NCBI GenBank assembly: GCA_900552985.1
Contig: USBP01000089.1
Location: 1-6,347, forward strand
Direction: 5' to 3'
Length of the DNA: 6,347 bases
From: an uncultured Oscillospiraceae bacterium
GTDB taxonomy: Bacteria; Bacillota; Clostridia; Oscillospirales; Acutalibacteraceae
The notes beneath the pieces are model-generated. The model searched no databases. It saw only the letters and a list, made by a program, of their open reading frames with translations, and was not told the DNA's origin. Positions within the stretch are counted from its first letter, which is position 1; every line of letters starts with the position of its first letter. The translations under genes were made by a program, and so were the position numbers. Shown one piece after another: positions 1-5,317 of the stretch.

Positions 1-1
1 C

Positions 2-367
2 CGCAACGAGGCCAAAAACTACCTGTCGGAGATGGCGCGGCACCGCGACCGCGAAAAGTCGCTGGAAGCCCTGACCCAGCAGGAATTGGACAAGCTCTCC
101 ACCGTGGATCATTACCCCAGCGACAGCTACGTTTTTTCGTCGCATGGATATGACTTGCGGATCGACAACGAGCTTGTGGCCGAGGCTTTCGCCACCTTGC
201 CGGAACAGGAACAAAGCATTTTGATTTTGCACTGTGTTCTGGATATGGCAGACGGAGAAATCGGCAGCCTCATGGGAATGTCCCGCAGCGCCGTCCAGCG
301 CCACAGGACAAGTACCCTGAAACAGTTGCGTGTGAAACTGATGGCGTTAATGCCGGAAGGGAGGTAA
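2..367 (+). CDS. Sigma-70-like regulator of a conjugative element, 5' end cut by window edge
   Basis: A small RNA polymerase sigma factor-like DNA-binding protein of the type found near the integration genes of Tn916/Tn1549-like elements. The frame is open from the first bases of the window (RNEAKNYLSE precedes the first internal Met at 32), so the true start lies upstream and 121 residues are visible. The C-terminal half is a sigma region 4-like helix-turn-helix: LPEQEQSILILHCVLDMADG, then EIGSLMGMSRSAVQRHRTST, ending in a basic tail. No region 2 is visible, as expected for the C-terminal part. Its stop overlaps the Shine-Dalgarno sequence of the next gene (GGGAGG then TAA), so the two are very probably co-transcribed and translationally coupled. 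In related elements such proteins regulate transfer or excision genes; that role here is inference. Confidence 0.75.
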   Translation, partial: RNEAKNYLSEMARHRDREKSLEALTQQELDKLSTVDHYPSDSYVFSSHGYDLRIDNELVAEAFATLPEQEQSILILHCVLDMADGEIGSLMGMSRSAVQRHRTSTLKQLRVKLMALMPEGR

Positions 368-373
368 ACGCGG

Positions 374-613
374 ATGAAGCAACCCACATTCAACGGCAAG
401 GAGCTTCTTCCCCTTTCGGTGATGGAAGCTGCCCACGCTGGGGACGCAATGGCTATGGAACGAGTGCTGCGGTATTATGAGGGCTACATAAACAAGCTCT
501 GCACCCGCACCTTGTACGACAGCAACGGCTTCCCCTATGTGTGCGTGGACGAGTACATGAAGCGCCGTCTGGAAATTAAGCTCATTCATTCCATCGTCGT
601 TGCTTTAGAGTAA
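374..613 (+). CDS. Helix-turn-helix (HTH_16/Tn916 Orf8-like) element protein
   Basis: A 79-aa protein with the hallmarks of the HTH_16 family of conjugative transposons (Tn916 Orf8 type). It has an N-terminal part with PLSVMEAAHAGDAMAMERVL (residues about 13-32), then YYEGYINKLCTR, and a C-terminal VDEYMKRRLEIKLIHSI segment that recalls the end of a sigma region 2. The ATG is preceded by GGAGG at 360-364, nine bases upstream, inside the end of the sigma-like gene. In this family the protein is paired with the sigma-like partner, and together they resemble a split sigma factor. The exact role is not established; regulation of element gene expression is the usual assumption. Length is normal and nothing is broken. 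Confidence 0.75.
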   Translation: MKQPTFNGKELLPLSVMEAAHAGDAMAMERVLRYYEGYINKLCTRTLYDSNGFPYVCVDEYMKRRLEIKLIHSIVVALE

Positions 614-1070
614 CGGCACGGCCCCGGAAACGGAAATGTCTTTATTTCTTCCTTTCCACGTTTCCGCTGACCCGGAGGCCGCAGGCTGCACCTTGACAAA
701 TATGCCCGCAAGATAACGGCGGCGCATCATAGGGCAAAACGGACACTTTCCGTCTGTGCCGAGCCAAACGGCGGATGCGCCAAGAGGCTTTTCCCGTAGG
801 GAAAAGCGGAGCGACCAACACCGCGCCGGAAAGCAAGTGTGGCAGCTTGCGGGCGACGACACACAGGCGGGCGATACTCCCTTATAGCCACAGTCCGAGC
901 GTTAAAAGCGTCGCAGGCGATGGGTAGGGCCGCGTGAGAACCACGCGGGGGTGAAAGTCCCGTGGAGCTGTGCCAGCAGCCGTCCGTTATGGCCCATATT
1001 AAATTGCAACCTATTATTCTGGAAAACCGCTGTAAACTGTCTTTTTCAGGTACACAGTTTAGGAGGTTTG
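614..1070 (+). ncRNA. Gene-free GC-rich block with nested inverted repeats; candidate structured RNA
   Basis: No reading frame here has a credible start and ribosome site. The block is rich in perfect inverted repeats. An 8-bp pair lies at 625-632/659-666. A 9-bp long-range pair at 704-712/846-854 encloses an 8-bp arm at 721-728/774-781, which itself contains a 5-bp hairpin at 739-743/749-753, and also encloses a 9-bp hairpin with a 3-base loop at 787-795/799-807. Further 3' are a 6-bp pair at 853-858/909-914 and a 7-bp hairpin at 930-936/942-948. The last competes with an alternative pairing of 941-945 with 961-965. The motif GGGTGAAAGTCCC near 948-961 resembles stretches in group II introns, but no domain V or intron protein is seen. 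Strand is assumed from the neighbouring genes. The fold was found by eye, without an energy calculation. Confidence 0.4.
1033..1061 (+). promoter_or_regulatory. Perfect inverted repeat abutting the ribosome site of the TnpW-like gene
   Basis: TAAACTGT (1033-1040) and ACAGTTTA (1054-1061) form a perfect 8-bp inverted repeat with a 13-base spacer. The last base of the right arm is the first base of AGGAGG (1061-1066). It could be an mRNA hairpin affecting ribosome access or a protein-binding operator; the sequence alone does not decide. Confidence 0.4.
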
Positions 1071-1074
1071 ACCT

Positions 1075-1338
1075 ATGGAATATGGTTTAGGGAAATTGGA
1101 AGAAATGAGCCGTATGGAATATGGGGCTGCGAACAAGGACGAACTGGTGGACATTGAAACCGTCCACATTGACCCTGACCTGCCCCCGGCTGAACGGCTT
1201 TTGAATTATTTGGAACAGATTAAAAATCCGTACTGCTTCCGCTGCGGCGATACGGCGGTGCGGATCAGCTTTGCCGCCGATGGCGACAATCTGCAAAATA
1301 TCCTGAAAAGGCACTTTGCAAGCGTAAAAGGAGGCTGA
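1075..1338 (+). CDS. TnpW-like small transposon protein
   Basis: An 87-aa protein located directly before the recombinase. Its C-terminal half (NPYCFRCGDTAVRISFAADG, then a DNLQNILKRHF helix, residues about 51-81) resembles the TnpW family, small proteins of Tn4451-like elements with a short beta stretch starting at a G-(N/D)-T motif followed by a helix. The N-terminal half is acidic and not recognised. AGGAGG at 1061-1066 lies eight bases before the ATG, an excellent ribosome site, which supports this start over the in-frame Met codons at 1099 and 1114. The molecular function of TnpW is not known to me; position suggests a role near recombination. Family assignment is moderate, the reading frame itself is secure. 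Confidence 0.65.
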   Translation: MEYGLGKLEEMSRMEYGAANKDELVDIETVHIDPDLPPAERLLNYLEQIKNPYCFRCGDTAVRISFAADGDNLQNILKRHFASVKGG

Positions 1339-1354
1339 TTTTTTCTTGTAACTA

Positions 1355-1363
1355 TGGTATAAT
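1355..1363 (+). promoter_or_regulatory. Extended -10 promoter of the serine recombinase
   Basis: TGGTATAAT is a perfect extended -10 element (TGn followed by consensus TATAAT at 1358-1363). No good -35 sits 16-18 bases upstream (about CTGATT at 1335-1340), as is tolerated with an extended -10. Transcription would begin near 1370, leaving a leader of about 25 bases before the recombinase start. The recombinase can therefore be expressed independently of the upstream genes. Confidence 0.6.
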
Positions 1364-1395
1364 GATGCTGTGGTTATAGGGGATTGGAGGACAGT

Positions 1396-3111
1396 ATGCC
1401 ACGGAGAAAACAAAATCCACAATCCCTGAAACAGACCGTTAGTACAGCGATTAAAAAAATAGTTTGGAGGGTTGCAATCTATATCAGGCTTTCCAAGGAC
1501 GATGGCAACGACGAAAGTTACAGCGTCAAGAACCAGAGGGAACGCCTGAACGACACATTAGAACAGCTCATGCTTGACGAGGACGGTATTGAATTTGTCG
1601 GTTATTATATTGACGATGGATTTACCGGAGTTGACAGCGACCGTGACGATTTCCAGCGGCTTTTGACGGATATTCACAATGGGAAAGTAAATTGTGTGCT
1701 TGTCAAAGACCTGTCCCGCCTCTCCCGTAACGATTGGGAATGTAAGTATTACCTGCAAATGCTCTTTGTGAAACTGAATGTCCGCTTTATCTCTTTGGAA
1801 CTGCCGAAGCTGGACAGCTTCAAACGGCCCGAAGGAGTTTACGAGCTGGATGTTTCTTTCCAGAGTATGTATAACGAAAACCATTGCCGGGAAACTTCCA
1901 TCAAAGTGCGGGGAACCTTAGACAAGAAACGAGAAAAGGGCCAGTTTATCGGAGCCTTTGCCCCATACGGGTATCTGAAAGACCCGGAGGACTACCATCA
2001 CTTAGTTGTCAATCCAGAAACCGCCCCCGTCGTCAAAGACATTTTCCGCTGGTACATGGAGGGGATGTCAAAATCAGCAATTACAAAAGAACTGATTAGA
2101 CTGGGTATTCCCAGCCCCTATGAGTACAAAAGGCAGCATGGAATGAAGTGCTTCAATCCACAGGCCGTAAAGAAAGGCGGTGTCGTCTATTGGTCTACCC
2201 GAACTGTAGATCAGATTTTGCACAATCCCACTTATATAGGGGATATGGTGCAGGGACGGCATAAGGTGACAAGCTACAAAATCCACGACATCATCCCCGT
2301 TGATGAAGCAGATTGGTTTTGGGTGGAGGGGACGCATGAAGCGATCATTGACGCCGATACCTTTCAAAAGGTACAGGATTTAATGAGCCGCAACACCCGC
2401 GTTTCTCCAAAGCGCAATAACCTGTATCTGTTTTCCGGCTTTCTCCGCTGCGCTGATTGTGGCCGGGGTATGGTACGGAACAGCTCACACGGCTATTCTT
2501 ATTATAGCTGCCGTACCTATCGGACACTATCAAAGGATTTATGCACCGGCGCGAGCCACAACATCAAAGAGGACATTATCGCAGAAGCGGCCCTGAAAGC
2601 CATTCAAGCCCAGATTGCCCTTGTGGAAAACATGGCGGAAGTGATTAAGGAAATCAATTCTGCCCCGACCCGTATCAGCCGGACGATCTTCATTGATAAT
2701 CTTCTGAAAGACAAGGAACGGGAATTACAAAAAACAGCCGGTATTTCCGACAGTCTGTATATGGACTGGAAGAACGGCGACATTACCCGCGAAGAATATC
2801 ACCGAATGAAAGCCCGGTTCCAGACGGAAGCTGAACAGCTCAAAAAAGCGATTGCAAACCTGCAAGAAGAACGCAAAGAGTATGAAAAGGAAGTCACGAC
2901 CGACGACCCTTACCTGACCACTTTCCTAAAATATAAGAACATCAAGGAACTGGACAGGAATATTGTGGTTGACCTGATTGACGCGATTTACATTCATGCT
3001 GACAAAGGCGTTGAAATCCACTTCAAATTTCAAGACCAGCATAAACGCCTGATGGAGTTTATCGACAACAACCTTGCCGCCGCACGGCGGTCAAAAATTA
3101 AAGCCGTCTGA
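1396..3111 (+). CDS. Large serine recombinase (TnpX/TndX-like) of the element
   Basis: A site-specific recombinase that cuts and rejoins DNA through a serine-DNA link to excise and insert the element. ATG at 1396 follows GGAGG (1386-1390) by five bases; a TTG at 1384 would add four residues but has no better site. The 571-aa length is normal. Domains: resolvase catalytic domain about 24-172, with YIRLSKDD holding Arg31 and the nucleophile Ser33, and KDLSRLSRN at 104-112; recombinase domain about 187-290; zinc ribbon about 345-400 with Cys352, Cys355, Cys372 and Cys383; a charged, probably coiled-coil stretch about 465-500; C-terminal DUF4368-like segment about 500-565. All visible catalytic positions are present, so it is probably active. 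It is the last gene before the right end. The family is certain; TnpX/TndX-type is inferred from domain set and TnpW-like neighbour. Confidence 0.95.
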   Translation: MPRRKQNPQSLKQTVSTAIKKIVWRVAIYIRLSKDDGNDESYSVKNQRERLNDTLEQLMLDEDGIEFVGYYIDDGFTGVDSDRDDFQRLLTDIHNGKVNCVLVKDLSRLSRNDWECKYYLQMLFVKLNVRFISLELPKLDSFKRPEGVYELDVSFQSMYNENHCRETSIKVRGTLDKKREKGQFIGAFAPYGYLKDPEDYHHLVVNPETAPVVKDIFRWYMEGMSKSAITKELIRLGIPSPYEYKRQHGMKCFNPQAVKKGGVVYWSTRTVDQILHNPTYIGDMVQGRHKVTSYKIHDIIPVDEADWFWVEGTHEAIIDADTFQKVQDLMSRNTRVSPKRNNLYLFSGFLRCADCGRGMVRNSSHGYSYYSCRTYRTLSKDLCTGASHNIKEDIIAEAALKAIQAQIALVENMAEVIKEINSAPTRISRTIFIDNLLKDKERELQKTAGISDSLYMDWKNGDITREEYHRMKARFQTEAEQLKKAIANLQEERKEYEKEVTTDDPYLTTFLKYKNIKELDRNIVVDLIDAIYIHADKGVEIHFKFQDQHKRLMEFIDNNLAAARRSKIKAV

Positions 3112-3140
3112 TTGGCGGCCTGCGGTTTTCTAATCTTTTT
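3100..3140 (+). terminator. Possible weak intrinsic terminator after the recombinase
   Basis: AAAGCCG (3100-3106) can pair with CGGTTTT (3123-3129) with one G-T wobble, around a 16-base loop. The 3' arm ends in a T run and is followed by TCTTTTTA. The stem starts within the last codons of the recombinase. It is short and the loop is large, so termination is uncertain. Confidence 0.35.
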
Positions 3141-3152
3141 ATTTCCCTTTTG

Positions 3153-3167
3153 TGTATAAATACATGA
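3153..3167 (+). other. Predicted right attachment site (element/chromosome junction, GA crossover)
   Basis: TGTAT (3153-3157) and ATACA (3160-3164) form a perfect inverted repeat with spacer AA, ending two bases before GA at 3166-3167. On the minus strand the ATPase frame is normal up to the alanine codon at 3168-3170, just after DEPT. TnpX and TndX are known to cross over at a GA dinucleotide duplicated at both ends. The match of a GA with the loss of ATPase homology supports the junction to within a few bases; the left copy is not visible. Confidence 0.65.
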
Positions 3168-3680
3168 AGCGGTCGGTTCATCTAAAAGCAAAATTTCCGG
3201 CTGGTTAATCAACGCTCTGGCAATGGCGACACGCTGCTGCTCGCCTCCGGAAAGCTGGTTTGGGAAATGGGCCTGGCGGTTCTCCAGCTGCAGGGAGGCG
3301 ATCAGCTTTTCATAATAAGCGCCGTCAAGCCGCCGGCGGTCCAAAATAGCGGGGAACTGGATGTTCTCCTTTACCGTCAGCTCCGGGATCAGGTTAAAAA
3401 ACTGAAAAACAAAGCCGATGTGCTTCCTGCGGAAGATATTTCGTTTTTCTTCCTTCATCGCGCTGATTTCAGTCCCTAACAGAAAAACCTGGCCCGATGT
3501 TGGACGGTCGAGCCCTCCCAGCAGATGGAGCAGCGTTGATTTCCCGGAGCCGCTCTTGCCAACGATCGCTGTGAACGTATTCGGCTCGATGGTGATTTCA
3601 AAATCCCGAAGGGCATGCACAACCGTTTCGCCCAAGTGATACTCCTTGTTTAAATGGATGGCCTGAATCGCAGCGTCCAT
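3166..3680 (-). pseudogene. ABC-transporter ATPase (LolD/MacB/FtsE type) truncated by element insertion
   Basis: The ATPase subunit of an exporter or lipoprotein/peptide-type ABC transporter that normally drives an FtsX/MacB-like permease. From the ATG at 3680, behind a GAGGA-type ribosome site, it shows Walker A GKSGSGKST (residues 41-49), Q-loop Gln93 in FVFQFFNLIPE, signature LSGGEQQR (143-150) and Walker B ILLLDE (163-168) with DEPTA. Homology ends there. The D-loop, H-loop and roughly the last 50 residues of a typical 220-230-aa protein are missing. The frame runs on for about 45 foreign residues to a stop at 3030, passing antisense through the recombinase end. Without the H-loop histidine it should not be an active ATPase. 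The gene starts 30 bases after the VanZ-like gene, so they form an operon. The missing part should sit left of the element. Confidence 0.9.
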
Positions 3681-3710
3681 ATTCTTTCTTCCTCTCTTTG
3701 GATAAAAAGG

Positions 3711-4256
3711 CTACGCCTCTTTGCAGAGGGAACGCAGCTTTGTCTTTCGCTCCAGGATAGCATAAAGCAGATAACCCACACCCAATGCGGCTGGCTGAAG
3801 CAAAAAAATGGAGGTATCCAGCAGCTTATAGCTGCTCCCAATTTGCGCCATGAGGATGCAGCCCACTTCCGTGGGGAGCAGGAAAAGCTCCGCCGTTAGC
3901 AGCGTGGAAAGCAGCCTCGGCTTTTTGGAAAGCACAGGGAGGGCGAAACCCAGAAATGCCGCGATTACAACAAGCGCCAAATAACGCTGCCAAACGAGCC
4001 CGTCGGCGACAGGCGCGCCTGAACGCACAGCGGCGAGTGTGGAAAAGGGAGCGAAAAAGAGCTCGTTTTGAAACCCCGTTTCTCCAATCATGAGTGGGAA
4101 AAGGCACAGCTTGAGGGCCGCAACAATGCCGGCATAGGCAAAAAAGAAAACAATCATCTGAAACAGCTTGTACCTTTTTTTGATCAACTGCATAAAAAAC
4201 AGCAGGATATAAAAAACAACTGCAAAATAATAAAGCGTCTCGTTTGGAATGATCAA
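3711..4256 (-). CDS. VanZ-like membrane protein
   Basis: A 181-aa hydrophobic protein with about five predicted membrane segments (roughly 8-24, 31-54, 91-110, 115-137 and 148-168). It fits the VanZ-like pattern: LFP after an early helix (52-54), an NELFFAPF stretch (64-71, compare the family's N-x-x-PFG), FLGFALPVL (101-109), then Glu130, Asp147 and a final GVGYLLY helix. VanZ of the vanA cluster raises teicoplanin resistance by an unclear mechanism; relatives often sit with ABC exporters and envelope-stress genes. Resistance here is not shown. I place the start at TTG 4256 because a perfect AGGAGG (4265-4270) stands eight bases before it. A TTG at 4295 would add 13 residues, lacks such a site, and would place the AGGAGG inside the gene. 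It is the first recognisable gene of a unit with the broken ATPase. Confidence 0.65.
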   Translation of the reverse strand: MIIPNETLYYFAVVFYILLFFMQLIKKRYKLFQMIVFFFAYAGIVAALKLCLFPLMIGETGFQNELFFAPFSTLAAVRSGAPVADGLVWQRYLALVVIAAFLGFALPVLSKKPRLLSTLLTAELFLLPTEVGCILMAQIGSSYKLLDTSIFLLQPAALGVGYLLYAILERKTKLRSLCKEA

Positions 4257-4363
4257 GCGAAAAACCTCCTGAAGCCGTTGCAGCGCGATGGCCAAATCAA
4301 CGTTGATAGTTTAAAAGCGCATAGCAGGGGCAGAAAAATAGAAACAGCTTGTTTGATTCTCAT
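4253..4363 (-). CDS. Candidate 36-aa leader-like small protein overlapping the VanZ-like start
   Basis: From ATG 4363 a frame encodes MRIKQAVSIFLPLLCAFKLS and 16 further residues ending RRFFA. The first 20 residues have a basic start and a hydrophobic core like a signal or leader peptide; the tail is basic. Its TGA stop overlaps the TTG start of the VanZ-like gene (TTGA), and the AGGAGG of that gene lies in its last codons, an arrangement typical of translational coupling. It lies downstream of the minus-strand promoter at 4459-4487. Against it, no clear Shine-Dalgarno sequence precedes the ATG. It might instead be a decayed 5' end of the VanZ-like gene in another frame, or plain leader RNA. 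Confidence 0.3.
   Translation of the reverse strand: MRIKQAVSIFLPLLCAFKLSTLIWPSRCNGFRRFFA
4265..4270 (-). promoter_or_regulatory. Ribosome binding site fixing the VanZ-like start at a TTG codon
   Basis: Read on the minus strand, AGGAGG followed by T5CGC leads to TTG ATC ATT at 4256. The spacing of eight bases is ideal. This decides between the TTG at 4256 and the longer frame from TTG 4295. Confidence 0.6.
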
Positions 4364-4453
4364 ATGTGTATCGCCGGTTTGATCCAATGTGTTCTATTTA
4401 TGGGAATTAAATTCTTATTTAGGGAATAGGCGATTTACCATATATATTTTTTA

Positions 4454-4490
4454 ACGTTATATTACCACGTTTATTTGTACACGTCAAATT
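4454..4490. repeat. Three degenerate ACGT direct repeats over the minus-strand promoter (possible operator)
   Basis: ACGT occurs at 4454, 4467 and 4481, each followed by one base, three A/T bases and TT: ACGTTATATT, ACGTTTATTT and ACGTCAAATT. The period is 13-14 bp. The first copy lies in the palindrome TAACGTTA (4452-4459). The array overlaps both the -10 and -35 of the minus-strand promoter and sits beside the plus-strand promoter of the XRE gene, a plausible place for repression. AT-rich DNA can produce such repeats by chance. Confidence 0.3.
4459..4487 (-). promoter_or_regulatory. Sigma-A-type promoter for the VanZ-like/ABC unit
   Basis: On the minus strand TTGACG (4482-4487) is followed after exactly 17 bases by TAATAT (4459-4464), preceded by TGG, an extended -10 feature. 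Transcription should start near 4452, giving a leader of about 195 bases before the VanZ-like TTG start. Confidence 0.6.
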
Positions 4491-4512
4491 CTCTTTTTAA
4501 AATGAAGCAGGC

Positions 4513-4541
4513 TTGGATATTGCCTTTATTTATGATAAAAT
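4513..4541 (+). promoter_or_regulatory. Extended -10 promoter for the XRE regulator
   Basis: TGATAAAAT (4533-4541) is an extended -10 with TAAAAT, five of six matches. A weak -35, TTGGAT (4513-4518), stands 17 bases upstream. Transcription should begin near 4548. The -35 boxes of this and the opposite promoter are only about 25 bp apart, so one bound regulator could affect both. Confidence 0.5.
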
Positions 4542-4585
4542 ACGGATACGGTATAGAACGCTTTTCGTCTAGGGCGGTGTGAAAA

Positions 4586-5203
4586 ATGAGCAGTCGAAAT
4601 AAAATCGGCGTATTTATCGCGCAGGCGCGGGAAAGGCAGGGCCTCACCCGGGAGAGCCTGGCCCATACGCTGCATGTGAGCGAAGAGGAAATCGCCGCCT
4701 GGGAGGAGGGGGCCGCTTACCCGGCGATGGCGCAGGCGCCTGCACTGGCGCGGGAGCTCTCCGTTTCCCTGGACGAGCTGTTTAACGCCCGGTTCCATAC
4801 GATATCGGAGGAATATCAGGCGCCGGAGGAGCGTTTCCTGCCGCAGCCGGACGCGGCTGTGGAGGAAGCCGCGGTGACTGAAGCCCCCAGCCCTGCTGGA
4901 GAAGAGGCGCAAAAGGCTACCGCGCCGGCAAAAGAGGCGCAGCGGCTGCCGCGTTGGATGAGGCGCCTGTTCTTTCTTTGCTTGGCGGTAGAGTGCGCTG
5001 CGGGGATTCCGGCGGCGATTCTTTCTGCACCGGCGGCTGTAGCTGGGCTGGCCTGCGCCGCTTTGGGCGCGGTCGTTGTAGTAACGGTTGCCGCCTATTG
5101 CCTGCGCGCCCGGCAGCCCCTGCTGCGTTGGCGTGCATCTCTGCTGCCGATCCCCTGCACAGTGCTGTTCGGCATATTTTTGTGTATCCGTTGGCTATTT
5201 TAA
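4586..5203 (+). CDS. Membrane-anchored XRE-family transcriptional regulator
   Basis: A 205-aa DNA-binding protein with a membrane anchor. Residues about 6-66 form an XRE/Cro-type helix-turn-helix: IGVFIAQARERQGLTRESLA, then HTLHVSEEEIAAWEEGAAYP, ending in LARELSVSLDELF. Residues about 70-122 are an Ala/Glu/Pro-rich linker, followed by a basic RWMRR stop and three hydrophobic segments (about 128-147, 149-172 and 185-204). The start is supported by GGTG (4576-4579) six bases before the ATG, a fair ribosome site, and by the promoter at 4513-4541. It is transcribed away from the VanZ-like/ABC unit, the usual position for a regulator of a divergent operon, so it may repress that unit or itself and sense the envelope through its anchor; this is inference. 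The gene is much richer in GC than the intergenic DNA before it. Confidence 0.85.
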   Translation: MSSRNKIGVFIAQARERQGLTRESLAHTLHVSEEEIAAWEEGAAYPAMAQAPALARELSVSLDELFNARFHTISEEYQAPEERFLPQPDAAVEEAAVTEAPSPAGEEAQKATAPAKEAQRLPRWMRRLFFLCLAVECAAGIPAAILSAPAAVAGLACAALGAVVVVTVAAYCLRARQPLLRWRASLLPIPCTVLFGIFLCIRWLF

Positions 5204-5317
5204 GACGATCTTGCATCGCTCTACATAAAAAATAAGCGCTTGCTCTTTAATAAAAAAGAAAAATCTGTTAAACTGAGTATAAATTTATTTCAATTACTGC
5301 AAAAGGAGAAGAGAACG

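Larger units (their letters stand above)
1..3167 (+). mobile_element. Right end of an integrative element carrying a TnpX/TndX-type serine recombinase (left part outside window)
   Basis: This stretch carries a sigma-like regulator, an HTH_16 protein, a TnpW-like protein and a large serine recombinase, a set known from Tn916/Tn1549-like and Tn4451/Tn5397-like elements of Clostridia. The right boundary is inferred from the neighbouring minus-strand ABC ATPase, which loses homology directly after its Walker B motif at about 3165-3170. A GA dinucleotide, the known crossover of TnpX and TndX, lies there at 3166-3167. The left end, any cargo, and relaxase or transfer genes are not in the window, so it cannot be told whether this is a conjugative element, a mobilisable element or a simple transposon. 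Confidence 0.82.

Noticed and set aside
605..862. Minus-strand frames of 64 and 85 codons between the HTH_16 and TnpW-like genes
   Set aside because: They have no ribosome site, the shorter starts at TTG, the composition is not protein-like, and they run through the perfect inverted repeats, which better explain the sequence.
614..1070. Complete group II intron
   Set aside because: Only one short resembling motif is visible; no reverse transcriptase gene, domain V or clear GTGYG start is present.
951..1157. 68-codon plus-strand frame overlapping the TnpW-like start
   Set aside because: No ribosome site, and it overlaps the well-supported frame at 1075, which has AGGAGG at ideal spacing.
4257..4295. 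13-residue N-terminal extension of the VanZ-like protein from TTG 4295
   Set aside because: No ribosome site precedes it, and it would bury a perfect AGGAGG placed eight bases before the downstream TTG.
5240..5317. 26-residue N-terminal extension of the TM2-like protein from TTG 5240
   Set aside because: There is no ribosome site at 5240, while AGGAG is properly spaced before ATG 5318; the extension is AT-rich leader sequence.
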